Below, in pieces: positions 52,401 through 57,271 of a stretch of 64,000 nucleotides of DNA (positions are counted from its first letter, which is position 1; each line of letters starts with the position of its first letter). The position numbers and the translations under genes were made by a program. This DNA is from Bactericera cockerelli (lineage: Eukaryota; Arthropoda; Insecta; Hemiptera; Triozidae). The notes beneath the pieces are model-generated. The model saw only the letters and a program-made list of their open reading frames with translations, searched no databases and was not told where the DNA came from. The stretch lies in contig CM044966.1 of the NCBI GenBank assembly GCA_024516035.1, positions 23,309,983-23,373,982 on the forward strand, in the 5' to 3' direction.

Positions 52401-55012
52401 AGAGGCATTGTACCAGCCGACTATCACCTAGATAGTGTTTCATTAGAGCTAAGAAAATGAAACAGTTCAAGGTTGATGGAAACACATGACAATGTAGAAG
52501 AAAATCTGTATGGTTGACTCTGTTTCGTCAAGGTGGTTCATTTTGATGAATGAAAAACAGCGGATCATTTTTTAACCCATTTTTTTGTTGTTGGTTTTTT
52601 TTTGGTTTTGCTAAATATCATCTTCAACATCTCTGTTTTTTTATTCACCAGTATTTTTTAGGTTTTGTTTAACATAAACTTTAACATCTAGGCCATTTCC
52701 AGGGGGGTATTAGTGGTATTACCCTCCATCCACTGGAAATTCACAAACCAGCTAAGCAGATTAAACTCACCCAGCCTTGATTGGACCGGGAATAGCCCCA
52801 TCATGGCCAGAAATCCTGACCTCGATGGAAGTTGCTTAACTTCAGTGATCTGACATGAACCGGTGTATTCAACAAGTCATCGACCCTGGATTTTTACCTT
52901 TTTAATCTGTGATATTGACGAAAAAAAGAAATGCTGTTACTGTTGCCTGTTCAATGTTTATTGAAGGGTTGGGTGGAAAAGATTGCCATAGGCAATAATC
53001 CCGCCGTTTAGTTGGAACATATGTTTATATATTTTTCTATTCTTTTTCATTTTCATTGTATTATATTGTTTTCATTTTTTCATTGTTGTAATAATTATTT
53101 GTATTGTCTTCTTATCTAATAAAGTGTTTAATACTAATAATAATTTATGAACACACTAAATAATCATAGTCACTCAAAATGGAAACTCTTGTTCGCCCCT
53201 ACAATGACGATTTCGTCATTAATTAGCTAAGTATCAATGGATAGTTATCCATTGAGACAACGACCTTACATGTCAGATGGAAGAGTACTAGGTAGGTATA
53301 TCTGTGTATATCTACTGTAGGTATTACCTAGTAAGTACTAATAGTCTGACTCTCTTTCTTTTGGTCCACAGATTATTATTATTATACAACACTTCATTTT
53401 ATGTTGCCAGAAACTACATGATATATATGTTTGAATGGAGTTGACATATAATATTGTAATAGAGACTTTAACATTGTAATGTATGTACCTACCTGTTGAA
53501 ACTAAATTAAATAAATACAAAAATAAAAAATAAAAATAATATCGCTTAATTTATACTGCCCGACTTGGACCAATGAGTCCTATTACAACAGCAGTAAGCT
53601 CCAGACGTATTATTATGTGGTCAAAATCCCATATGAGAGAGTAGGTAACTCTTCCTGTCTCGGCTGGGTTTTGAACCTGCGACCTGCGGAATACCAGTCA
53701 GACGTCTTGACCACTGAGCTACCGGGAATAGTACTCTTTAGCGGAAGGTAACCACCAGGCGAGGTTGATGCTCAAAGCATTTTCTACCACCTAACCCTCA
53801 AAGTCTTATTATTATGTGGTCACAAACTCAAATTAATGAAGAAAAATGCATGCACTGGGAGGGATTCGAACCAACGGATACCTACGCTACCTGGATTACC
53901 AGACTAGCGCGTTAACCATTCGACGACCACTTGATTAATAGTCTGTCTGTCTTTAGGTCCACAGATCTTCCTATGTTGCCGGAAACTAGTCACGAACGGC
54001 GTTGACACATGGGGCCAAACTGTCTGTCATTTAGTTATTAGACAGATGATGAATTGAAAACTCATGGTTAGACTAGAAACGTGAAGGTCATGAGTTCGAT
54101 TTTCTAGCACTGGTAATAGTAAAGTGGTTAAAGGTTAAGTGATTAAGTCTGGAAATCCAGTTAGCGTAGGGATCCGCTGGTTTGACACGAGTGAACTGGT
54201 AGTCAAGTGGTTAAAGCTTAAGTGGTTAAGTTTGGTAATCCAGGTAGCGTAGGGATCCGTTGGTTTGAATCCCACCCACAGTGAATTAATTTTTCCTAAT
54301 TAATTTGAGTTTGTGAGCACATAATAATAAGAATCTGAGGGTTAGATGGTAGAAAATGCTTTGAGCATTAACCTCGCCTGGTGGTTATCTTCCACTAATA
54401 TTATTATTATTATAATTAAAACTTTTTTTATTTATTTTTATATATATATTTTTTTTTGTCATTATTATCATGATAAACCTGTAGTCTGTGGGACCACCTG
54501 TGATAAAGTTTCGTTTTAACAATTTCAATTTTCTGTAAATATTCCTAGAAACATGGAATTACATGAAAAAAGGCTCAAAATGCTTTGAGGATTAACCTCG
54601 CCTGTTGGTTACCTTCCACTAAAGAGTATTATTATTATAGCCAGGCTTGTTAGGGTTGGCTAGCCAAATCTCTCTTTATAGTCCTCTAGCGAGACACTGG
54701 TCCTCTCCTGTTTAACTGCAAGCTAGCTTGTCTTACAAAGGTTGGCTAGTCAGTTCTCTCTTTATAGTCCTCTAGCGAGAAACTATAGTCTCGCTGTTTA
54801 ACGTCACTAGGCCAGACAAAAGAAGTCGAATCGGATTCAAAGCACTTGTTGGTGAAAAAAAAAAAATCCTCGTATACTGGAGGTCGCTGGTTCGAGGCCC
54901 GGGGGCTCACTTACGTGGCGTCCGAGCGCACAAACTCCGTGTCCTTGGTGACGGGGGTAAGGTCAAGCAGGGGCCGCTGTAGGGAGTCTAGGACATGCAG
55001 CTTGAACCCGCC
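13155..55012 (-). CDS. Split gene: AA15-like/EGF/DOMON x2/SEA/TM protein (5' end outside window)
   Basis: Nineteen exons on the minus strand join in frame (4104 coding bases, 1367 residues plus stop) using GT-AG introns only. Visible residues: 1-77 AA15/chitin-binding-4-like; 80-151 two EGF-like modules; 152-220 and 655-795 the two halves of DOMON 1; 220-652 the insert of SEPEPK repeats, a Thr/Arg-rich exon and a His-rich stretch; 845-1000 DOMON 2; 1018-1133 SEA-like; about 1155-1174 a transmembrane helix; the rest cytoplasmic. DOMON domains bind haem or sugars in known families, and SEA domains sit next to membranes in mucin-like proteins, so a surface or matrix role is inferred. Signal peptide and the start of the first domain are missing and no exon for them was recognised up to 64 kb. 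The domain order recalls Drosophila nahoda (from memory, unverified). Exon joins are supported by phase, not by transcripts. Confidence 0.85.
13597..13737 (+). repeat. Conserved 138-bp repeat H, copy 1
   Basis: Contains the hairpin GCCAACTTTGAAATAAAGTTGGC and ends TAGCCAAGCTGGCTAC plus CAA repeats. Differs from the copy at 47988-48125 at only about four positions. Confidence 0.85.
13738..14000 (+). mobile_element. SINE family I
   Basis: tRNA-like head GTTAAGCACTCGCTTGCCAT with GGTTCGAACCCCGGCG, body GGTGCGCTCGTGTTGACCCA, and GAGGCATACTACGGGATGGG. It starts right after repeat H. Confidence 0.83.
14537..14677 (-). CDS. Exon 19: long cytoplasmic tail, part 2, proline-rich
   Basis: Encodes [20 protein letters not shown] then [20 protein letters not shown] and LQRRTP. 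The PPPP stretches are candidate SH3/WW/EVH1 ligands. Phases 1-1. Confidence 0.85.
14810..14930 (-). repeat. Family G repeat, inverted, end part
   Basis: Only the unique end is present, next to exon 19. Confidence 0.78.
15107..16940. mobile_element. 1.8-kb element with ~400-bp inverted repeats, TA target
   Basis: Ends CAGGGTGTCCCGTATAC and its inverse, flanked by TA on both sides. Arms of about 400 bp (15107-15510, 16545-16940) differ at only a few positions. The centre is non-coding. It lies in the intron between exons 18 and 19. Confidence 0.9.
17033..17162 (-). CDS. Exon 18: long cytoplasmic tail, part 1
   Basis: Acceptor CTCTCCAG, donor GTGAGGAAA. Encodes [40 protein letters not shown] and GAN. 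Phase 0 start matches exon 16. The YEPYEE segment could be a tyrosine phosphorylation site (inference). Confidence 0.88.
17230..19920. other. AT-rich intron sequence
   Basis: Lies between exons 18 and 17. Chance Lys-rich frames exist (e.g. 18399-18773) but with homopolymer-driven composition. No repeat family recognised in 17.7-19.9 kb. Confidence 0.6.
17658..17688. repeat. (AT)n microsatellite
   Basis: About 14 TA units within intron sequence. Confidence 0.85.
19923..20196. repeat. 140-bp tandem duplication in exon-17 3' UTR
   Basis: Two copies starting AATTAATAGTT at 19923 and 20063, nearly identical over TGATGACGAAGTGTTGTTTA. Each carries the minus-strand AATAAA. Confidence 0.9.
20143..20148 (-). 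terminator. Poly(A) signal AATAAA for exon 17
   Basis: AATAAA on the minus strand about 60 bases after the exon-17 stop. The same hexamer occurs again in the second copy of the local 140-bp duplication. Confidence 0.5.
20209..20352 (-). CDS. Exon 17: alternative terminal exon, 47-residue tail
   Basis: Acceptor CTCCACAG, phase 0, then an open frame [47 protein letters not shown] and TGA. Because the frame carries its own stop and AATAAA lies about 60 bases further on (complement of 20143-20148), this reads as an alternative last exon used instead of exons 18-20. Tyr and Pro are frequent, as in the other tail, but the two tails do not look homologous. A 140-bp tandem duplication fills its 3' UTR. 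Confidence 0.75.
   Translation of the reverse strand, partial: RVYSVPIRTQYPPEDYSAHQAAYIYTRGHWAPIQSEFNPRHDPTLRF
20426..20870 (+). mobile_element. SINE family A, two pieces
   Basis: A head fragment (20426-20475) followed by a head-damaged but otherwise full copy (20700-20870), just upstream of exon 17 in transcript order. Confidence 0.75.
20871..22289. other. AT-rich intron sequence
   Basis: Between exons 17 and 16. Short repeats only (AGTATAAGTATAAGTATAAG at 21440; TATTTGAGTATAAATACAAT twice near 21540). Confidence 0.6.
22290..22456 (-). CDS. Exon 16: juxtamembrane and transmembrane helix
   Basis: Encodes [20 protein letters not shown], the hydrophobic helix [20 protein letters not shown], then [15 protein letters not shown]. 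The basic residues after the helix predict a cytoplasmic C-terminus (type I topology if a signal peptide exists upstream). It ends on a whole codon, so it can splice in frame to either exon 17 or exon 18. Confidence 0.92.
22501..22590 (+). repeat. ~50-bp direct repeat near exon 16
   Basis: GGTTATGAAGATGCA…ATGCATGGAAAA occurs twice, starting 45 bases upstream of exon 16 in transcript order. Confidence 0.75.
23315..23493 (-). CDS. Exon 15: second half of SEA-like domain
   Basis: Encodes [20 protein letters not shown] and [20 protein letters not shown], then [11 protein letters not shown]. The run V.N.TV.AGKIGNL.LDP is the closing helix and strand of SEA-type domains. No clear G-SVVV autocleavage motif is visible. 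Donor GTGAGTTATT is followed by a 19-base T tract. Confidence 0.85.
23708..23885 (+). mobile_element. SINE family A, diverged
   Basis: Head decayed; the body AATAATAGCACTCTGCGGGT and the 3' end are recognisable. Confidence 0.7.
24145..24386 (-). repeat. Family G repeat, inverted
   Basis: Inverted copy with several partial units (CCCCCAGCCAGACTG). Confidence 0.85.
24481..24688 (-). CDS. Exon 14: first half of SEA-like domain
   Basis: Encodes [20 protein letters not shown] then [20 protein letters not shown], and [19 protein letters not shown]. The alternation and the pair of exons 14-15 directly before the membrane helix fit a SEA domain. About 75 bases of this exon's 5' end with its acceptor are duplicated about 120 bp upstream (24746-24822). 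Confidence 0.85.
24746..24822 (-). pseudogene. Partial duplicate of exon 14 with acceptor, no donor
   Basis: Nearly identical to 24626-24705, including the acceptor CTTCCCCAACAG and about 60 coding bases. It ends without the donor half of the exon, so it cannot be a complete alternative exon. A ~38-bp flank beginning TTGTTGTATTAGTACACA is also repeated at 24927. Confidence 0.85.
24960..25110 (+). mobile_element. SINE family C
   Basis: Family definition: tRNA-like head TAGCTTGATCGATAAGGCGG, B-box region GTGGTTCAAGTCCCGG, end AGTTGTGATATCACGAAAGT plus GATTAACACAAATATGATAA. Confidence 0.82.
25286..25392. repeat. Palindromic minisatellite CTTGTAGCATGCTACAAC
   Basis: Five degenerate 26-28 bp units, each with a self-complementary core such as TTGTAGCATGCTACAA. 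It stops about 10 bases from the exon-13 donor. Confidence 0.8.
25404..25601 (-). CDS. Exon 13: DOMON 2 C-terminal strands
   Basis: Encodes [20 protein letters not shown] and [20 protein letters not shown], ending [10 protein letters not shown]. The strand TTLSFSRKR and the C.YLMFP.K.G strand match the last DOMON strands. Three Cys follow, at CYYLMF and CFRNC. A degenerate palindromic minisatellite stops about 10 bases beyond the donor. Confidence 0.9.
25895..26178 (+). mobile_element. SINE family B
   Basis: Family definition: tRNA-like head GAGTGAGTTAGCGCGCTAGG with B box GGTTCGATCCCCAGCG, body TTCGGGGTCCACTCATACCT, then GCTGCGCTACCCAC and a poly-A end. Full-length copy. Confidence 0.85.
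26419..26654. mobile_element. piggyBac-type MITE, 236 bp, at exon-12 donor
   Basis: Flanked by TTAA (26415-26418, 26655-26658). Left end CCCTTTAACGCCTGAACTGT; the right end is the inverse of CCCATTAACGCCTAGCGTTG. It is inserted 8 bases into the intron after exon 12. Confidence 0.87.
26666..26804 (-). CDS. Exon 12: DOMON 2 core
   Basis: Starts [20 protein letters not shown] and continues [22 protein letters not shown] is the second DOMON signature (M..sD...G.v.) and follows directly on GFSDDHKM of exon 11. The donor reads GTAAGAATTAA; the TTAA is the target duplication of a 236-bp piggyBac-type MITE, so the mobile element starts about eight bases into the intron. Confidence 0.92.
27114..27290 (+). 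mobile_element. SINE family B, diverged
   Basis: Head and body recognisable, many substitutions, 3' end missing. Confidence 0.75.
29915..29968. repeat. Short hairpin ATCAATAAAAGTGTCT
   Basis: 16-bp perfect inverted repeat with a 22-base loop, within the AT-rich block of the same intron. Confidence 0.75.
30490..30702. repeat. Near-perfect 210-bp palindrome
   Basis: Two arms of about 100 bp around the centre GTTACTCGAGTAAC (about 30590-30603). The arms match over TTTACTCCAAGAATGCTAC and outwards to AATGGGAT.CTTTAGTAA. It lies in the intron between exons 11 and 12. Confidence 0.88.
31437..31600 (+). mobile_element. Repeat family J
   Basis: Begins GGGTGGAAGAGATTGCCA and runs into T-rich sequence. 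Other copies: 40980-41165, 52960-53135 direct; 48185-48245, 51655-51815 inverted. No coding capacity. Confidence 0.7.
31630..31913 (-). CDS. Exon 11: linker and first half of DOMON 2
   Basis: The first ~45 residues are an Ala/Thr-rich linker. Then [20 protein letters not shown] and [20 protein letters not shown], ending [11 protein letters not shown]. The motif W.Y......M.FTI.......W.GIGFSDD.KM is a DOMON N-terminal half with four Cys that could form local disulphides. Ends on a whole codon; the donor is followed by a poly-T tract. Confidence 0.9.
32508..32651 (-). CDS. Exon 10: linker after DOMON 1
   Basis: Encodes [20 protein letters not shown] and then a His/Gly-rich stretch [17 protein letters not shown]. 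The sequence G..YF.H...G.......FY is common just after DOMON domains. Donor GTAAGTTCA. Confidence 0.88.
32757..33020 (+). mobile_element. SINE family B
   Basis: Full-length copy with an internal poly-A run, between exons 9 and 10. Confidence 0.82.
33129..33298 (-). CDS. Exon 9: DOMON 1 C-terminal strands
   Basis: Encodes [20 protein letters not shown] and [15 protein letters not shown], ending with DLMHVIWAR. The [10 protein letters not shown] strand and the later HVIWA strand are the last strands of a DOMON fold. Its 3' splice site (CCTCAG then TTCCACC) is one of three tandem copies spaced 77 and 74 bp. Confidence 0.9.
33286..33500 (-). repeat. Exon-9 acceptor array, three copies
   Basis: Direct repeats of 77 and 74 bp. 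Each carries GTGGAACTGAG or GTGGAACTGTGAG on the plus strand, which on the minus strand is a CTCAG or CACAG acceptor followed by TTCCACC, the start of exon 9. Confidence 0.88.
34033..34153 (-). CDS. Exon 8: DOMON 1 resumes
   Basis: Encodes [20 protein letters not shown] followed by [20 protein letters not shown]. The motif [10 protein letters not shown]....I.DYY is the typical second half of a DOMON domain and continues the strands started in exon 5. Acceptor TTTCCAG, donor GTAAGCAGT. Confidence 0.9.
34155..36003. other. Intron between exons 7 and 8
   Basis: Long AT-rich sequence with poly-T and the phrase GGCATTGATTGGCAAGGCTATTCCAT, also seen at 5513 as GGCATTGGTAGGAAAGGCCA. No exon found. 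Confidence 0.6.
36004..36606 (-). CDS. Exon 7: SEPEPK repeat array and His-rich segment
   Basis: 603 bases, phase 1-1, hence also a possible cassette exon. About 150 residues of [18 protein letters not shown] units are followed by a segment of about 40 residues with about 20 His (e.g. [19 protein letters not shown]), then TASTPKK. The His/Asp pattern could bind Zn, Cu or Ni; this is inference from composition. The strand opposite reads as GSGSD repeats, which is only the antisense of the array. Confidence 0.82.
36607..38157. other. Intron between exons 6 and 7, proximal part
   Basis: AT-rich, no repeat family or exon recognised. Confidence 0.6.
38158..38375 (-). mobile_element. SINE family A
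   Basis: Full-length inverted copy with head mutations (B box GGTTCAAATACC). Confidence 0.8.
38395..38502. repeat. Local repeat ATAACATACCAAAT
   Basis: Three direct copies of ATAACATACCAA and one inverted (TTGGTATGTTG) within 110 bp, in the intron between exons 6 and 7. Confidence 0.7.
38920..39055 (+). mobile_element. SINE family C
   Basis: Full-length copy. Around it a ~65-bp segment (GTGGCTCTCTCCCTAAGGAA) is present on both sides (38875 and 39087), probably a long target duplication or a local duplication. Confidence 0.8.
39224..39475 (-). CDS. Exon 6: Thr/Arg-rich insert exon
   Basis: 252 bases, phase 1 at both ends, so it can be skipped without shifting the frame. Begins with [20 protein letters not shown] and ends with [20 protein letters not shown]. 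No domain recognised. The Thr-rich start suggests an extended, possibly O-glycosylated linker. Frame was chosen from the phases of exons 5 and 7; this reading is open throughout. Confidence 0.7.
39654..39888 (-). mobile_element. SINE family A
   Basis: Full-length inverted copy with small insertions (TTTATTTA and ATTTA) in the body, between exons 5 and 6. Confidence 0.85.
39895..40110 (-). mobile_element. 5S-rRNA-derived SINE, diverged
   Basis: Inverted; CTTCAGTGACGGAACGAGAA plus the CCCAGCCTAAGTGGGGCCGG body, between exons 5 and 6. Confidence 0.72.
40302..40950 (-). CDS. Exon 5: first half of DOMON 1 plus SEPEPK repeats
   Basis: Phase 0 in, one base out (donor GTGAGTGAG). The first ~70 residues hold the N-terminal DOMON strands: [20 protein letters not shown], then the turn SYLGLGWRP. 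After NFPEII the sequence becomes low complexity: about 140 residues of Pro-Glu-Lys-Ser repeats with unit SEPEPK (18 bp). The continuation of the domain is found only in exon 8. Base composition of the repeat part differs strongly from the unique part. Confidence 0.88.
40980..41165 (+). mobile_element. Repeat family J
   Basis: Starts TTGGGTGGAAGAGATTGCCA 30 bases upstream of exon 5 in transcript order and ends in A-rich sequence. Confidence 0.7.
41216..41412 (-). mobile_element. SINE family E
   Basis: Full-length inverted copy ending at ACTGAGCTACCGGGACATG, between exons 4 and 5. Confidence 0.82.
41945..43060 (-). repeat. Exon-4 donor minisatellite, about 15 copies
   Basis: Units of about 75 bp built on AAACTTTTGCTTTTTTGTAA. 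On the minus strand most contain AAAGAGTGAGTGCT, a copy of the exon-4 5' splice site; two have AAAGAGTAAGTGCT and the three most distal are altered. The array starts at the exon edge and runs 1.1 kb into the intron. Confidence 0.93.
43049..43134 (-). CDS. Exon 4: second EGF-like module, 3' part
   Basis: Acceptor GTTGCAG, donor GTGAGTGCT, ends on a whole codon. Encodes [20 protein letters not shown] followed by WFGPGCTR, completing the EGF module begun in exon 3. The donor is the first of about 15 tandem copies that fill the next kilobase of intron. Confidence 0.88.
43410..43650 (+). mobile_element. Retroelement tail, CTAGCCGTTTG family, copy 1
   Basis: Starts CTAGCCGTTTGACCGTGC and ends TTTTATATATAGAGAT. 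Matches 55449-55710 almost base for base. The end resembles RTE-type LINE tails; no coding part is present. Confidence 0.75.
43651..44640. other. Intron between exons 3 and 4
   Basis: Mostly unique. At 44143-44165 it holds a ~20-base copy of the exon-3 end and donor (TTACCTCTGTCTCC.CAGTCA). A chance 113-codon frame covers part of it. Confidence 0.55.
44641..44700. repeat. TTTA microsatellite at exon-3 donor
   Basis: Poly-T followed by ATTTATTT repeats that end exactly on the exon-3 5' splice site. On the minus strand the intron begins GTAAATAAATAAATATATAA. Confidence 0.9.
44701..44835 (-). CDS. Exon 3: EGF-like module
   Basis: Encodes [20 protein letters not shown], then [10 protein letters not shown] (an EGF-like C.C....G..C pattern) and [13 protein letters not shown], which starts the next EGF module. 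The 3' splice site together with the first ~22 coding bases is the template of a 13-copy array in the preceding intron. The donor GTAAATAAAT runs straight into a TTTA microsatellite and lacks the usual G at +5. Confidence 0.88.
44815..45585 (-). repeat. Exon-3 acceptor minisatellite, about 13 copies
   Basis: About 60-bp units. On the minus strand each reads CTTCTCTTCCAG followed by GAAACAAATACAAGGAAGAC, i.e. a full 3' splice site plus the first ~22 coding bases of exon 3. The true exon is the last copy in transcript order; twelve near-identical decoys precede it. Confidence 0.93.
45855..46378 (+). repeat. Direct repeats flanking exon 2
   Basis: About 100 bp at 45855-45953 recurs at 46275-46378 (TGTTCATTTTTAATTGAATT, GTGTAAGACGTACAATGTAT). 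Exon 2 lies between the copies. The second copy has a small internal duplication, ACGTACGTCGTAC. Confidence 0.88.
45968..46101 (-). CDS. Exon 2: Cys-rich end of AA15-like domain
   Basis: Acceptor TCTCGCCAG, donor GTAAGTGCG, one base carried over. Encodes [20 protein letters not shown] and ends near [13 protein letters not shown]. The pattern LP..F.C..C...W followed by F..CADV is that of the C-terminal half of AA15 lytic polysaccharide monooxygenases and related chitin-binding-4 domains. The N-terminal copper-binding His of such enzymes would lie upstream, so catalytic competence cannot be judged. Near-identical ~100 bp direct repeats lie on both sides of this exon. Confidence 0.85.
46497..46628 (-). 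mobile_element. SINE family B, head half
   Basis: Inverted copy reaching from the head to the GGGGTCC body segment. Confidence 0.8.
46634..46845 (+). mobile_element. SINE family A
   Basis: Full-length direct copy, starting next to an inverted family-B copy. Confidence 0.85.
47281..47775. mobile_element. MITE of ~495 bp with ~60-bp inverted ends
   Basis: Left end GGGGGAATTACTAGACG then AATACCTCTGTAGTGCTAAG; the right end is the inverse of GGGCGGAATTAATAGAC and AATACCTCTGTGGCGCTAAG. The middle has further inverted GCACGGTGGTCC blocks. A partial extra end follows at about 47785-47840. Confidence 0.78.
47988..48125 (+). repeat. Conserved 138-bp repeat H, copy 2
   Basis: Same order of blocks, including the (CAA)n end. 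No tRNA-like promoter boxes were recognised. Confidence 0.85.
48725..49040. mobile_element. Cluster of three SINE family C copies
   Basis: Direct (48725-48840), inverted (48828-48970) and partial direct (48965-49040) copies sit head to tail and tail to tail. Confidence 0.78.
49152..49265 (+). mobile_element. SINE family B, degenerate
   Basis: Head with GGTGACCTGGGTTAAAATCC, just left of the mariner element. Confidence 0.65.
49345..50638 (+). mobile_element. mariner transposon, 1.29 kb, nearly intact
   Basis: Flanked by TA on both sides. Terminal inverted repeats of 28 bp match at 24 positions; the left starts CTACATGGGTCATTAAGTTG. The length is standard for the family. The ends, the TA target and the transposase all agree. 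Confidence 0.93.
49524..50574 (+). pseudogene. mariner transposase with one frameshift
   Basis: Begins [20 protein letters not shown], with the helix-turn-helix DNA-binding half (residues ~1-110) and linker, then catalytic motifs [13 protein letters not shown] and, in another frame, [16 protein letters not shown]. The D,D34D spacing holds if a frame change at about 50283-50290 is allowed, apparently one extra T in GCTTCCAATCC. The first frame stops at 50339; the second runs to 50574. There are no other stops, so inactivation looks recent or the frameshift is a sequencing error. Known action: cut-and-paste transposition at TA sites. Confidence 0.92.
51085..51215 (-). mobile_element. SINE family C
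   Basis: Inverted copy, immediately left of a family-B copy. Confidence 0.8.
51252..51535 (+). mobile_element. SINE family B
   Basis: Full-length, close to the copy at 25.9 kb. Confidence 0.85.
51655..51815 (-). mobile_element. Repeat family J
   Basis: Inverted full copy; GCGGGGTTATTGCCTGAGGC marks its head. Confidence 0.7.
52075..52230 (+). mobile_element. LINE-like tail fragment
   Basis: Contains CTCCAAAACCGCTTAACCGA and CAGACCGACTGACGGACACA, phrases typical of arthropod RTE/SINE tails. Confidence 0.5.
52680..52905 (-). mobile_element. 5S-rRNA-derived SINE
   Basis: Inverted; contains TTGCTTAACTTCAGTGATCT and GAACCGGTGTATTCAACA. Confidence 0.8.
52960..53135 (+). mobile_element. Repeat family J
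   Basis: Direct copy with head TTGGGTGGAAAAGATTGCCA. Confidence 0.7.
53536..53730 (-). mobile_element. SINE family E
   Basis: Full-length inverted copy, followed directly by a family-A copy. Confidence 0.82.
53727..53935 (-). mobile_element. SINE family A
   Basis: Full-length inverted copy abutting a family-E copy. Confidence 0.85.
54106..54400 (+). mobile_element. SINE family A with duplicated head
   Basis: Two successive heads (54106-54185 and 54190-54275), then one body and tail. A lone 3' end follows at about 54578-54640. Confidence 0.8.
54915..55012 (-). CDS. Exon 1 (first visible): AA15/chitin-binding-4-like segment
   Basis: Enters in phase 0 after TTGCAG and leaves through GTAAGTGAG with two bases of a split codon. 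It encodes [20 protein letters not shown] and then [12 protein letters not shown]. Unlike its surroundings it is GC-rich. A SINE head (B box and the motif CTGGAGGTCG) begins only about seven bases into the following intron. An upstream exon must exist because there is no start or signal peptide here. Confidence 0.8.
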
Positions 55013-55448
55013 CTGCAACACGGGAGAGAACAGGGGTTAGGTTCCGGACATAAATTACCCTTTTGTACTTAAAATTTCACAAAAAATGCATGGAAATATA
55101 ATATTAATGGAGACGTCATAACATGTTTATAAGAGAAAAGTGTACAGAAGAGAAGAAAAACTCTGTCCTTTAAGTTCCCTTATGACCCTTATAGTCTTGT
55201 AGAAAATAAATTACGCTTCTGTACTTAAAATTTCACAAAAATGCATGGAAATATAATATTAATGGAGACGTCATAACATTTTAATGGATACGTCATAACA
55301 TATTAATGGAGACGTCATAACATTTTAGTGGAGACGTCAGAAAATGACATGCATGGAACCATAATATTAATGGAGACGTTATAACATCTTTATAAGAGCA
55401 AACTGGACAGAAGAGAAAAAAAAAAATTCTGTCCTTTAAGTTCCTTTA

Positions 55449-55710
55449 TAGTCTTACTAGCCGTTTGCCCGTGCTTTGCAACGGGACTAAATTTCAAATT
55501 TACTAAGGCATGGCCGTACTGCTGGACAGCAATGCCTTTTTGAACTTTTTATAATTTTTCTGGACAAAGCGATAATGGTTTTGGGGGGGTCAATTCTGAA
55601 ACATTTTTCGCTATCTCTTACCGTTTTGGCTAAACAACTCCGGACAAACAAACATATAGGTAGCTAGGTAGGTAGGTAGTCCTTTTTTCTGTTTTTATAT
55701 ATAGAGATAG
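55449..55710 (+). mobile_element. Retroelement tail, CTAGCCGTTTG family, copy 2
   Basis: Second copy, with GGTAGCTAGGTAGGTAGG short repeats before the TTTTATATATAGAGAT end. Confidence 0.75.
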
Positions 55711-55979
55711 AAAATAAATTATGCTTCTGTACTTAAAATTTCACACAAAAAAACTAGTAGATAAGATAAGATTTGCACACTAAATATAATACATGTGTGG
55801 TACCTACCTATACATAGTATACAAGGATATTAAAAAAAAAACAAAGATTAAAAAAATCAAATAATACAATACCAATACAAATTAGCAAGATGAAATAAAT
55901 AATTATGTCATAATATAATAATAATATAATACAATACTATACTCTGTTTATCCTGCAAGAATAAGACTAAATTATCACA

Positions 55980-56335
55980 TTAAATTTGTGTTAGTCAGTT
56001 TCGTGCACAAATGTCACAGCTACTCAATTCGCTTTCTTCTAAATCTACACTCAATCCGGGACTTGAACCACCGACCTCCAAGTTACAAGACCACCGCCTT
56101 AACAAGAGGTCAGTAAAAAAAAACATAATAATAAAACTCATGCACTGGTTGGGATTCAAACCAACGGATCCCTACGCTACCTGGATTACTAGATTAGCGC
56201 GTGATATCACAATCACTTTCGTGATATCACAACTACTCAAACTAAGTTTACAAAATCTACTCTTAAACCGGGACTTGAACCACCGACCTCCAGTTACAAG
56301 TCCGCCGCCTTATCGATCAAGCTACTGAGGTCGGT
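55980..56335 (-). mobile_element. Two SINE family C copies
   Basis: Inverted copies at 55980-56110 and 56205-56335 with a family-A head fragment between them. Confidence 0.78.
56143..56205 (-). mobile_element. SINE family A head fragment
   Basis: Inverted head only, wedged between two family-C copies. Confidence 0.7.
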
Positions 56336-56854
56336 CCTGATGAGTACAAGTGTCCAGTATAATTCGAAGCATTCCGTCTGAAGATTACAGGTTGGTCAGA
56401 CTCTCACTTAAAGTTCCTAACATCGTCATAACATCAGCATATCAGCAAGTATAAATTTATTATCAGCATCTTAATGCATAATAAACATTATTATTATCTC
56501 AATAGTAATGATTAACATCAGCATGCAGTATATCAGCAAGTATAAAGTTATTACTAGCATCATCTCAATAGTAATGATTAGTAGTATCTAGTGACCAGGC
56601 ACGAGCGGTGGGAAGGTATTGTGGGAGTGCTGCCCAACTGCCCATACTTTCTTTTTTTTATTACTTTTTTTCTTCTTTTTTTTTATAGGCTTTCTCTTTT
56701 ATGGCAGGAATCCCACTGGAGTGAGCTCTTCCACCCAACCATTTTCTTTCGGGCGATGAAGTTTTGTTTGTTCTTTTTTTTTACCTCACATTGTTAACAT
56801 ACATAAGTATTACTAAAAATTAAAATGTGAAATAAAATAAATAAATGAAGCCAG

Positions 56855-57005
56855 AAGTCTGGCTGGGGGACTATATACAGGGAGTGGACCAGCATTGGCT
56901 TGGCCCTTGTCAATTATTTGCCTCATTGTACAGACAGTGGTAGAAGTGCTGAGTCATTCTTCCACTGTCTGGCTACCATCGTTCACGATGACGCCACACT
57001 ATGAT
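56855..57005 (+). repeat. Family G repeat, one unit
   Basis: Single-unit copy with a complete 3' end. Confidence 0.85.
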
Positions 57006-57019
57006 GATGCTTATTACCG

Positions 57020-57170
57020 CCACTGGTCGCTGCTAACATGAAAGCAGCTTCTCATTTTTAATCACGAGGTATGAGTGGACACCCTAGTACAGAGCAGAAT
57101 CCTACGCCTCTGGGGATCGAACCCAGGTCGCTATTCCTAGCGCGCTAACTCACTCGGGCACGGTGAGTTT
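57020..57170 (-). mobile_element. SINE family B
   Basis: Inverted copy without the 3' third. Confidence 0.78.
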
Positions 57171-57271
57171 GTATAAGATACAATAATATTGTACCTATCT
57201 TATACAAATATGTACAAATTGTTTAAAAAAAAAAGGTGCTCTGTGATTGGTAATTTTTTTTTTTTTTTTAA

